This document shows positions 19,639 to 27,952 of a stretch of 40,063 nucleotides of DNA, piece after piece. Both the position numbers and the translations under genes were made by a program. Each line of letters begins with the position of its first letter. Position 1 is the stretch's first letter. The stretch spans positions 41,218 to 81,280 of the forward strand of contig JAJPXU010000048.1 in assembly GCA_021205305.1 (NCBI GenBank). Direction: 5' to 3'. The notes beneath the pieces were generated by a model. It did no database searches and was not told the origin of the DNA. It worked only from the letters and a program-made list of their open reading frames with translations. This stretch comes from Lachnospiraceae bacterium. Lineage in GTDB: Bacteria > Bacillota > Clostridia > Lachnospirales > Lachnospiraceae.

Positions 19639-20649
19639 TTATATATTCTCCCCAGTTTTCACCGGATAACCGCGCAAAAATGCATCGATAGACATCCGTT
19701 TTTTTCCTTCCGGCTGCAGTTCCAGAATCGAGAGAATTCCGTCTCCGGTTTGGACATAAAGTGCTTTTTTGGTAACCGCGCATACGGTACCGAAAACATC
19801 CGGATTTTGCGCCGCAGCCTGCGGCTGTTCTTCTTCCATCTGTGATTGCCCCGCCAAGATCTGATACCGTCCTTCCGCTGCTTCTTCCACGACCTCCGCC
19901 TTCCAGATTTTCAGCAGTTTCCCGTGAAATCTGGTCCAGGCGCCCGGCCACGGATCCAGGCCGCGAATCCGGCATTCAAGCTCCTGCGCACGCATGCTCC
20001 AGTCGATACGCCCATCCTCTTTTGTCAGCATCGCCGCATAAGGCGTTGGACTATCCGCCGGCTGTTTTTCAAAATGGGCGCTGCCATTTTCAAGCACCTC
20101 CAGCGTCTCCAGCAGCAATCCGACTCCCGTCTCACTTAGCTTGTCAAACAGGCTCCCGCCCGTCTCGTTCTTATCAAGCGTCACTGTTTTTTGCAGAATC
20201 ATATCCCCGGTATCAAGCCCGGCATCCATGCGCATCGTGGTCACACCAGACTCCTTTTCGCCGTTGATCACTGCCCACTGAATTGGCGCAGCGCCGCGGT
20301 ATTTCGGAAGCAGCGACGCGTGGACATTGATGCAGCCGTATTCCGGCAAATCAAGAATCGCCTGCGGAATGATCTGTCCGAAGGCCACTACCACAATTAC
20401 GTCAGGAGCCAATTCTTTCAGCAGCTCCATCCACTGCGGTTCACGGATTTTTACCGGCTGGTACACCGGAATCCCGGACTCCGCCGCAACTGCCTTCACC
20501 GGCGTCATCTGCAGCGCACCGCTGCGGCCCTTTGGCTTATCCGGCTGGGAAAAAACCGCCTGTACCTGGTACTTTTCTGACGCAATCAGCGCCTTTAATG
20601 TACCCACTGCGAAATCCGGCGTCCCCATAAAGACAACATTTTTCAACAT
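19639..20649 (-). CDS. fmt: methionyl-tRNA formyltransferase
   Basis: VVFMGTPDFAVGTLKALI, NVHASLLPKYRGAAPIQWAVINGEKESGVTTM. Confidence 0.95.
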   Translation of the reverse strand: MLKNVVFMGTPDFAVGTLKALIASEKYQVQAVFSQPDKPKGRSGALQMTPVKAVAAESGIPVYQPVKIREPQWMELLKELAPDVIVVVAFGQIIPQAILDLPEYGCINVHASLLPKYRGAAPIQWAVINGEKESGVTTMRMDAGLDTGDMILQKTVTLDKNETGGSLFDKLSETGVGLLLETLEVLENGSAHFEKQPADSPTPYAAMLTKEDGRIDWSMRAQELECRIRGLDPWPGAWTRFHGKLLKIWKAEVVEEAAEGRYQILAGQSQMEEEQPQAAAQNPDVFGTVCAVTKKALYVQTGDGILSILELQPEGKKRMSIDAFLRGYPVKTGENI

Positions 20650-20655
20650 ACCATA

Positions 20656-21186
20656 TCACTCTTCTTCCTCGTCAGTCACCTCAAACAGGTCGCCTTCCAC
20701 TTTTTCCACATACATGATTCCCTGTAGATGGTCACATTCATGGCAGATTGCGCGCGCCAGAAGGCCTCTGCCCTCCACCACAAATTCCTTCATATTCTCA
20801 TCAAATGCTTTTACCTTTACATATTCCGGGCGCGTCACCATTCCCGCCTGACCCGGCAGGCTTAAGCAGCCTTCCTGCCCCGTCTGCTCACCGGATGTCT
20901 CCAGAATTTCCGGATTGATCATCACCAGCGGGCCGTCTCCGCAGCCAATTCCCGGCTTAGTATTCGCATCTTCCGTATTCTCTTCGCCCGCGTCTCCGAT
21001 ATCGATCACGACGATCTGCTTTAAAATCCCGACCTGCGGCGCGGCCAGTCCGACGCCGTTTGCCTCATACATCGTATCCAGCATGTCCCGGATCAGCAGC
21101 TTCGTGCGCGGGCTTACATATTGCACCGGGCGGCACGCCTTTGCCAGTTTCTCATCTCCGTAAATTCTGATCTGCCTCAAAGCCAT
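20656..21186 (-). CDS. def: peptide deformylase
   Basis: GVGLAAPQVGI, QEGCLSLPG, ICHECDHLQG. Confidence 0.95.
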   Translation of the reverse strand: MALRQIRIYGDEKLAKACRPVQYVSPRTKLLIRDMLDTMYEANGVGLAAPQVGILKQIVVIDIGDAGEENTEDANTKPGIGCGDGPLVMINPEILETSGEQTGQEGCLSLPGQAGMVTRPEYVKVKAFDENMKEFVVEGRGLLARAICHECDHLQGIMYVEKVEGDLFEVTDEEEE

Positions 21187-21190
21187 TGTT

Positions 21191-23668
21191 TTAATCCTGC
21201 CTTTCAAAATTAATCATAATATCATGAAAGCCGCTGTTCATCTCAATATATTGTTCCATATAATTTTTGATGGATGTCAGGGCTTTGGAATCCTTGTGTC
21301 TGATGTATAAAACCATGCGGTAAATATCTTTCACCTTCGCGATCGCTTCGTCCGAAGGTCCCATAACGACTGCGTGATACTTTTCCGCCAGCTGACCGGC
21401 AAACCGTGCCAGATAACCGGCCGCCGCAGCCAGCCGCTCCTTGTCCTCCGAGGCGCAATGCACCGACATCAGACTTCCCGTCGGCGGGTAGCCCGAAAGG
21501 GAACGGTAGCTCATTTCCTGTTCGTAAAAAGGTTCATAGGTCTGCGCCGCCGAGCAGGTGATCGCGTAATGCTCCGGCAGGTAGGTCTGAATCACCACCT
21601 CACCCGGAATCGTTCCGCGCCCGGCTCTGCCCGCCGCCTGCGCCAGGAGCTGATAGGTACGTTCTGCTGCCCGAAAATCGCTGACATTCAGCGACATATC
21701 TGCCGCAAGCGCGCCAACCAGCGCGACCTGCGGGAAGTCATGGCCCTTTACAATCATCTGTGTGCCGATCAGAATATCCGCCTCATGAGCGCCGAACGCC
21801 CGCAAAATCTCCGCGTGTCCATCCTTCCCTCTCGTCGTGTCCGCATCCATCCGCAAAATCCGCGCCCCGGGAAAGGCGGCAGCCACCACAGCCTCAATCT
21901 GCTGCGTCCCCGCCTTAAACCCGCCAATAAAGGGTGATCCGCAGACCGGACATTTTTTCACTGCCCGTTCTTCATACCCGCAATAATGGCAGACCAGCCG
22001 TCCGCCCTGGTGAAGCGAAAGGGACACATCGCAGTGCGGACACTTCATCACATGACCGCACGAACGGCAGGAGACAAATCCCGCATAACCCCGGCGGTTG
22101 AGAAACAGCATACATTGCTGCCCCTGCTCCAGGTGTGTGCGCATTTTTTCCAGCAGCGTACGGCTTAAAATCGAACTGTTTCCGTCCCGCAACTCCTTAC
22201 GCATATCTATAATCGTCACATCCGCAAGCTGCCCGCCCGTCGGGCGGTGTTCCATTACAAGCAGGGTACTCATTCCATTTTTCGCCGCATAATATGACTC
22301 CAGAGAAGGTGTGGCGGAACCAAGCACCAGAACCGCTCCCTCCAGCGCCGCACGCTTGCGCGCAACCTCCCGCGCGTCATAGCGCGGCGTCGTCTCACTT
22401 TTGTAGGACGGCTCATGTTCCTCGTCAATAATAATCAGACCCAGGCGTTCAAATGGCGTAAACAGTGCCGAGCGCGGCCCGATCATCACATCAATGTCGC
22501 CCTCCTTCGCCCGCTCGAACTGGTCATACCGCTCGGCCTGCGAAAGCCGCGAGTGCAAAATCGAAATCCGGTCGCCGAACGCATGGTAAAAGCGGACGAC
22601 ATTCTGATAGGTCAGTGAAATCTCCGGAATCAGCAGGATCGCCTGCTTTCCCTGCCGCAGCGTCTCCGCGATCAGCTCCATATAGACAGCCGTTTTGCCA
22701 GTGCCGGTCGCACCGTGGATCAGGAACTCCGTACAGCCAGTTGTGTCTGGCTGAGACTGGAAAACAGATTCTGGATGCCGTTCCCTTCCACGCAAGGACG
22801 CACAGATCGTGTCTACTGCCTTTCGTTGCTCAAGCGTCAAGGTAAAACCAGTAACGGAATGCTCGTTTCCAATTGGCGAATCGTCTTGTATACTTCCATT
22901 ACGCGCATTCTGATGTTTATTCTGGTCAGATCCGGCAGTTGTTCCTGGCAAGTATTTTTGATCAATTCCAGTGCCTGCGCTCATAAGATTGGCCTGCGCC
23001 GAATCCACTCGCTCGCCACACAGGCTTTCATTCAACGAGGGCTGCGCATTTTCCTGCATCTGCGTTCTCAACTGCTCCAGAATCGCAGGTGTACGATATA
23101 CCTGCTCTGCCTCACACCGGATGATCCCCATCTGCTCCATCGCGCGCAGCACCGGCTGCGTAATGCGAAGCGCACCCGTCACCACCTCCTGCGGGAGCAC
23201 CGGCTCTTCGATCAATGCCTCCAAAAGCCGCGCCCGCGCCGTCTGATGTTTTTTCCGCAATTCCTCCAGCTGGCTCTTCGCATCCTCCGCACAAATCGCC
23301 AGACTGACGCTCTTTTTCTTTTTCGGAGCAGCCTTATCCCGAAACGGAAGCGCCGTGCGCAGCGCCTGCACAGTCGTCGAGCCATAATAATCGCGCATCC
23401 AGAGCGCCAGCGCAATCAGCTTCGACTGCGCGCCGCCAAGCTCCGTCACGCGCCTGACAATTGTCTTCATCTTTTCCGGGGGACACTTCAGACTCGTCGA
23501 AATGCGGAGTACATATCCCTTTTTCAGCCGATTCCCGTTTCCAAACGGAAGCTCCACCACATCCCCCGGCTCCAGAACATCCGCCAGCTCCGGCGGAATC
23601 CGGTACTGAAACGTCTGATCCAGCTTACTGTGTGAGATATCAATGATGATATCCGCGTACAAATCCAT
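21191..23668 (-). CDS. priA: primosomal protein N' (replication restart helicase)
   Basis: GATGTGKTAVYMELI, IIDEEHEPSYKS, zinc-binding CRSCGHVMKCPHC...CHYCGYEERAVKKCPVCGS. Confidence 0.95.
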   Translation of the reverse strand: MDLYADIIIDISHSKLDQTFQYRIPPELADVLEPGDVVELPFGNGNRLKKGYVLRISTSLKCPPEKMKTIVRRVTELGGAQSKLIALALWMRDYYGSTTVQALRTALPFRDKAAPKKKKSVSLAICAEDAKSQLEELRKKHQTARARLLEALIEEPVLPQEVVTGALRITQPVLRAMEQMGIIRCEAEQVYRTPAILEQLRTQMQENAQPSLNESLCGERVDSAQANLMSAGTGIDQKYLPGTTAGSDQNKHQNARNGSIQDDSPIGNEHSVTGFTLTLEQRKAVDTICASLRGRERHPESVFQSQPDTTGCTEFLIHGATGTGKTAVYMELIAETLRQGKQAILLIPEISLTYQNVVRFYHAFGDRISILHSRLSQAERYDQFERAKEGDIDVMIGPRSALFTPFERLGLIIIDEEHEPSYKSETTPRYDAREVARKRAALEGAVLVLGSATPSLESYYAAKNGMSTLLVMEHRPTGGQLADVTIIDMRKELRDGNSSILSRTLLEKMRTHLEQGQQCMLFLNRRGYAGFVSCRSCGHVMKCPHCDVSLSLHQGGRLVCHYCGYEERAVKKCPVCGSPFIGGFKAGTQQIEAVVAAAFPGARILRMDADTTRGKDGHAEILRAFGAHEADILIGTQMIVKGHDFPQVALVGALAADMSLNVSDFRAAERTYQLLAQAAGRAGRGTIPGEVVIQTYLPEHYAITCSAAQTYEPFYEQEMSYRSLSGYPPTGSLMSVHCASEDKERLAAAAGYLARFAGQLAEKYHAVVMGPSDEAIAKVKDIYRMVLYIRHKDSKALTSIKNYMEQYIEMNSGFHDIMINFERQD

Positions 23669-23719
23669 ATGCCGTCCTCTCGGTAATTGTTCTAATCTGA
23701 TGCTCTTACCACTTTTATT

Positions 23720-25216
23720 CTAACCCCTTTTATCTTCCTCCAGAATCTCGCGGATCAGCACCCGCTCATCCATCGGATACTGCACGCCGCGGATTTCCTG
23801 GTAATCCTCGTGTCCTTTGCCTGCCAGAACGATGATATCGCCCGGCTCACCATGGTGAATCGCCCAGGCAATGGCCTCCTTGCGGTCAGTAATCCTGATA
23901 TACTTCCCATCCGTCTTCTCTATGCCCGTTACGATATCCTCAATAATCGCCTCAGGCTCCTCAAAACGCGGATTATCAGAAGTAATCACCGTCAGATCCG
24001 CAAGCTTTCCGGAAACCTCTCCCATCTCATAACGACGAAGCTTCGAGCGGTTCCCCCCGCAGCCAAATACGCTGACCAGGCGATGCGGATGATATTCCCG
24101 CAGCGTCTCCAGAAGGCTCTGGAGCGCCATCGCGTTGTGCGCATAATCAATCATCAGCGTGAACTCGTCGGAAACCTTTACCAGTTCAACACGGCCCTTC
24201 ACCTTTGCCACCTTCAGCGCTTTCTGGATATCTTCGATCCCTACCTTAAAATGGCGGCAGATCGCAATCGCTGTCAGAGAATTATATACACTAAACTTAC
24301 CCGGAATGTCAATCTCAACATCAAAAGAAGTCTTATCCGCCTCACCCGACGCGGTTTCATCTTTCCATGAAACGGTATACGCGATTCCCAGATACCCCGG
24401 CCGCGATACCAGCTGTAAGTTTTCTGCGCGCACACCCGCCTGTTCCGACAGGCCAAAGGTCTCCACCTCACAGGTATGCCCCTTTAGAATCTCCTCCAGA
24501 TGTGCGTCATCCGCATTCAGAATCCCATATTTACACTGTTTAAACAGGCGGCTTTTACACTCCAGGTAATCCTCAAAGCTTTCATGCTCCGCCGGTCCGA
24601 TGTGATCCGGCTCAATATTTGTAAAAATCCCAATCTCAAACGGAATCCCCGCCGTGCGCTCCAGCATCAGCCCCTGCGAAGAAACCTCCATCACCACCAC
24701 CTGGCAGCCCGCGTCCGCCATGCGGCGGAAATATTCCTGAATCGTATAAGACTCCGGCGTTGTATTGTGCGCCGGGATCTTCTCCTCACCGATAATCGCC
24801 TCAATCGTCCCAATCAGGCCAACCTTATAACCAGCCGACTCCAGAATCGACTTTACCATATAAGTCGTCGTCGTCTTGCCCTTCGTCCCGGTCACACCAA
24901 TGATGCGCATCTCATTCGCCGGATATCCAAAATACGCCGCCGACATCAAAGCCATCGCATAGCGCGTATCCGCCACGCGAATCACAGTCACATCCTCCGG
25001 CGCTTCCACCGCATCCTGCACGACCAGCACCTTCGCGCCCTTCGCCACCACATCCGGCACATACTTGTGTCCGTCCGTCACTGCTCCCTTTATACAAAAA
25101 AACAGAGAACCCTCCTCGACCTTCCGCGAATCATTGACCAGTTTTTTCACATCCGTGTCAACAGTTCCCTGCAAACATTCATATTCCATCCGCTCAAGCA
25201 GTTTTTCCAGCTTCAT
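23720..25216 (-). CDS. murE: UDP-N-acetylmuramoyl-L-alanyl-D-glutamate--2,6-diaminopimelate ligase
   Basis: GVTGTKGKTTTTYMV; SDNPRFEEP contains the DNPR motif associated with meso-DAP specificity. Confidence 0.94.
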   Translation of the reverse strand: MKLEKLLERMEYECLQGTVDTDVKKLVNDSRKVEEGSLFFCIKGAVTDGHKYVPDVVAKGAKVLVVQDAVEAPEDVTVIRVADTRYAMALMSAAYFGYPANEMRIIGVTGTKGKTTTTYMVKSILESAGYKVGLIGTIEAIIGEEKIPAHNTTPESYTIQEYFRRMADAGCQVVVMEVSSQGLMLERTAGIPFEIGIFTNIEPDHIGPAEHESFEDYLECKSRLFKQCKYGILNADDAHLEEILKGHTCEVETFGLSEQAGVRAENLQLVSRPGYLGIAYTVSWKDETASGEADKTSFDVEIDIPGKFSVYNSLTAIAICRHFKVGIEDIQKALKVAKVKGRVELVKVSDEFTLMIDYAHNAMALQSLLETLREYHPHRLVSVFGCGGNRSKLRRYEMGEVSGKLADLTVITSDNPRFEEPEAIIEDIVTGIEKTDGKYIRITDRKEAIAWAIHHGEPGDIIVLAGKGHEDYQEIRGVQYPMDERVLIREILEEDKRG

Positions 25217-25262
25217 CTCATCGGTTCTCCTTTGTCATTTCTCCCTATTATAAATATGAAAC

Positions 25263-25431
25263 AGGTGCGGGCACAGTCACATGCCGCAGTTTCTGAACTC
25301 CATCCCAAAATGAAAATACAGTCTTTAGCAGATAAATCTGCACATCTCCGCTTCGCTCCGGTCGGTGCTAAACGAGCGCCACTGGCGCTCAGCACCTGTT
25401 TTTTCATTTTGATGCTGTTCTGAACTGTTAC
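25263..25431 (-). mobile_element. MITE-like element B, related to the element at 12009-12184 (one intact GTAAC end at 25431)
   Basis: Minus strand reads GTAACAGTTCAGAACAGCATCAAAATGAAAAAACAG...TGTGCAGATTTATCTGCTAAAGACTGTATTTTCATTTTGGGATGG, near-identical to element A except for a ~50-nt internal hairpin insert. Confidence 0.75.
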
Positions 25432-25434
25432 TAA

Positions 25435-25608
25435 CATTTTACCACGATAAGCAGAGTTGGACAAGGAGGAAATCTTTTTGGGGAAACTTCATCTTTAGAA
25501 GTGTATCAGGCTTTCAAATCAGTACAATGGAGTCCATATACTTCCGATAAGGAACTGTCTGAAATAACAGCAAAATTATTTCGTAACAGATTCTTAGCTC
25601 AACTATAG
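25435..25608 (+). pseudogene. open frame without start codon, possible 3' remnant of an unknown gene
   Basis: Frame reads HFTTISRVGQGGNLFGETSSLEVYQAFKSVQWSPYTSDKELSEITAKLFRNRFLAQL*; begins right after the end of MITE-like element B; no ATG. Confidence 0.35.
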
Positions 25609-25617
25609 AAGTGGGAG

Positions 25618-25899
25618 ATGACAGATGGCATGAAAATCTATTGGGACGGAAAAAGCAAAAATATCATCGGAACCAGACTGTTAGAATTGCGAAACGAAGA
25701 AGGAATTTCCCAAAAGACGCTGGCTGCCAGGCTACAGACAGAAGGATCTGAATTCAATGAACTGACCGTTCTGCGAATCGAAAAAGGCCAGCGTTTTGCC
25801 AGTGATTTTGAAGTCAGGGCAATCGCAAAGCATTTCCATGTATCTGCCGACTACCTTCTGGGCCTGACAAACGAAAGAAGAAAGGACACGGAAAAATGA
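25618..25899 (+). CDS. XRE-family HTH transcriptional regulator
   Basis: GTRLLELRNEEGISQKTLAARLQ...ADYLLGLTNERR. Confidence 0.88.
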   Translation: MTDGMKIYWDGKSKNIIGTRLLELRNEEGISQKTLAARLQTEGSEFNELTVLRIEKGQRFASDFEVRAIAKHFHVSADYLLGLTNERRKDTEK

Positions 25900-26138
25900 A
25901 CGATTCAGAAAAGCAACTCGGAGAAATGATAAAAAAAGCACGCAAAGAACACCAGTGGACAGCAAATCAATTAGCCGAACAGCTCGGCGTATCTACACAC
26001 TATGTAAGGAACCTGGAATGCGGAAAATGCTCGCCGAGTCTCAAAGTATTCTGTAAAGCCATGAGACTGCTCGGTCTTTCCGCAGACGATTATGTCTATC
26101 CGGAAAGAGCAGAAAGTTTGACAAGTGCAGAAATGTAA
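25896..26138 (+). CDS. second XRE-family HTH regulator
   Basis: IKKARKEHQWTANQLAEQLGVSTHYVRNLECGKCSPSLKVFCKAMRLLG; 4-nt overlap with the previous CDS. Confidence 0.85.
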   Translation: MNDSEKQLGEMIKKARKEHQWTANQLAEQLGVSTHYVRNLECGKCSPSLKVFCKAMRLLGLSADDYVYPERAESLTSAEM

Positions 26139-26220
26139 GGCTCGGTCGGCAACACAATTATCCGCTTCGACATGAAAGAAAAAATCCTGCTCCAAAAGCG
26201 AGCGGCATTTCTCACATAAA

Positions 26221-26384
26221 CCGGGAGGATAAGCTATCGCAAGGTGCATACTCCAAAAAAATCGGGAGAGGTATGTCATCACCGGGTGACATTACTCCAA
26301 AAAACCGGGAGATAAGCCCTCCTCGGGTGGCATTCCTCCAAAAATCCGAGGATAAGTCCTCCCCAAGTGGGATATGTCCTCGCC
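26221..26384. repeat. tandem imperfect hairpin-repeat array, 4 units of ~41-43 nt (possible degenerate 5th at ~26180-26220)
   Basis: Units start at cggga/cgagg at 26222, 26263, 26306, 26347; consensus CGGGAG-rTAAGyC...GGGTGrCATwCTCCaaaaa; each is an imperfect inverted repeat. Confidence 0.75.
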
Positions 26385-26388
26385 GCCG

Positions 26389-26748
26389 CTATCTGTCACT
26401 CGTCAAAAACGATTCCGCCGTCATGCGAACTCCCTGCGCCATCCCCTGTATCCAGCACTCTCTGCATTTCTGCTCTGTAATTTTTTCCGAATAATCCTTA
26501 TAAGCATCAAACAAATCTGCTGCCCCAACAGAAAGCTGTGCGCGCAGTTCCTCCTCAGCCGTATCGCACAGTTCCAGAAGATCCTGAAACTCACTCGTCT
26601 GTGGAAAATATATTTCTTCTGACAAGTATCTCTCGTCAAAAAGCCGTCCCAAATCTGACTTCGAATCATAAACCATTTCCCCGGTTCTCTCACTTTCTAC
26701 GTATAATTCCAGTAAAGTGATTATACACGGAAAAATGTCCCTTGTCAT
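26389..26748 (-). CDS. hypothetical protein (small helical, DUF6809-like at most)
   Basis: 119-aa ORF overlapping the CobW start by 4 nt. Confidence 0.55.
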   Translation of the reverse strand: MTRDIFPCIITLLELYVESERTGEMVYDSKSDLGRLFDERYLSEEIYFPQTSEFQDLLELCDTAEEELRAQLSVGAADLFDAYKDYSEKITEQKCRECWIQGMAQGVRMTAESFLTSDR

Positions 26749-27692
26749 CCAAGTTGTGCTTGGATAGCCTCCTCGTTCAAACTCTCGCCGATCACAATCA
26801 GAACCTCCTGTCCAATCTGGATTGAACTAAGCGTGATCTCGCTGCGGGTCGCGTTCAATTGCACCCACGTGTCCTCCTTCTGCGCATCCGCGCCCGGCAC
26901 GCGCAGAAACCCTTTTATGCGAAACACATTGCCACAGGCTTCATCCATAAAAATCCGCCCGACCGCCGTGCGCAGTTCATCTTCAGACATACGTACATTC
27001 ATAAAATATACCGATGAAAAACGCTCATCCTCCGCGCTTCTTTTCTGAAAGCTCTCATTCCGATATCCGCAGGAAAGGATTCTTTCAAAGTCCGATTCGG
27101 TAAACAGATTCCAGTCGCCCACTATCACGTCAGAGCCAAACCGGCGGCTGCACCGCGCCGTCTCCATCGCACGATTCAAATGTCGTATCGTCTCCGCAAT
27201 CTCTGCTTCCGAAGCTTCCTGACTTTTACTCATCACCACACAGCCTCCGTCAGCGACCTCCGACGCCAGAAGATACTCCGCCTCCTCCGACAAATCCGTT
27301 TCCAGCTTCGCATCCACAATCGCAATCACATTTCCAATCTCATACCACTGATCCAGCGGCTCCTCATGAAGCACATCAAAAAACTCATCCACATCATAAA
27401 TCCCGGATGGTTCTACCAGCACACGGTCATAGCCACACATCCCCATCGCAATCAGCTTCGACTTAAAACGACGGCGATGACAGTCCCGATGACACCCACC
27501 GGCCACCATCTCCAGCTCACAATGATCTCCCATAAGATCCTGCAGCAGCATCATATCCACATTCACCGCGCCATAGTCATTCTCCAGAATGCCGATATTC
27601 ATTCCTTTTCTTATCAGGAAATCCGCATACTTCTTCAGAAAAGTCGTCTTGCCTGCACCCAAAAATCCTGTAATCAGATCAATCTTTATCAT
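26745..27692 (-). CDS. CobW/COG0523-family GTPase
   Basis: ITGFLGAGKTTFLKKY, ILENDYGAVNVD, VEPSGIYD; metal motif region reads GGCHRDCHRRR. Confidence 0.85.
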   Translation of the reverse strand: MIKIDLITGFLGAGKTTFLKKYADFLIRKGMNIGILENDYGAVNVDMMLLQDLMGDHCELEMVAGGCHRDCHRRRFKSKLIAMGMCGYDRVLVEPSGIYDVDEFFDVLHEEPLDQWYEIGNVIAIVDAKLETDLSEEAEYLLASEVADGGCVVMSKSQEASEAEIAETIRHLNRAMETARCSRRFGSDVIVGDWNLFTESDFERILSCGYRNESFQKRSAEDERFSSVYFMNVRMSEDELRTAVGRIFMDEACGNVFRIKGFLRVPGADAQKEDTWVQLNATRSEITLSSIQIGQEVLIVIGESLNEEAIQAQLG

Positions 27693-27842
27693 ACTGTCAC
27701 ACCACCGCCTTATATTCCATCATTTTGCTCTCCATCATCTTATCTGTCTTCCTTTATGATACATTTTTTAGCAGTTAATAGCAAGATAGAAATCGAACTC
27801 TTTTTCTTTCTTCAATCGCGAGATCATCTCGCCCATACTCTC

Positions 27843-27891
27843 AGTTATCGCGTCACTTTTTTCAAAAAAGCAAAAAAGTGACGCGATAACT
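27843..27891. repeat. 20-bp perfect inverted repeat, 9-nt spacer
   Basis: agttatcgcgtcactttttt (27843-27862) / aaaaaagtgacgcgataact (27872-27891); a second hairpin gcgaga-tca-tctcgc lies just upstream (~27828-27842). Confidence 0.9.
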
Positions 27892-27952
27892 TGCTTTTTC
27901 CACTGAATCGGAGTATACTGACAGCAGCCAACAGTCAGGAGGGTCACGGAAA

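Noticed and set aside
22715-25423. 306-307-aa plus-strand ORFs opposite priA and murE
   Set aside because: Arg/His-rich shadow translations with no motif.
25213-25464. 83-aa minus ORF MSNSAYRGKMLVTVQNSIKMKKQVLSASGARL...
   Set aside because: Translation of MITE-like element B; explained by the repeat.
26221-26384. CRISPR array
   Set aside because: Units vary throughout with no constant repeat/unique spacer split and no cas genes; better described as degenerate hairpin repeats.
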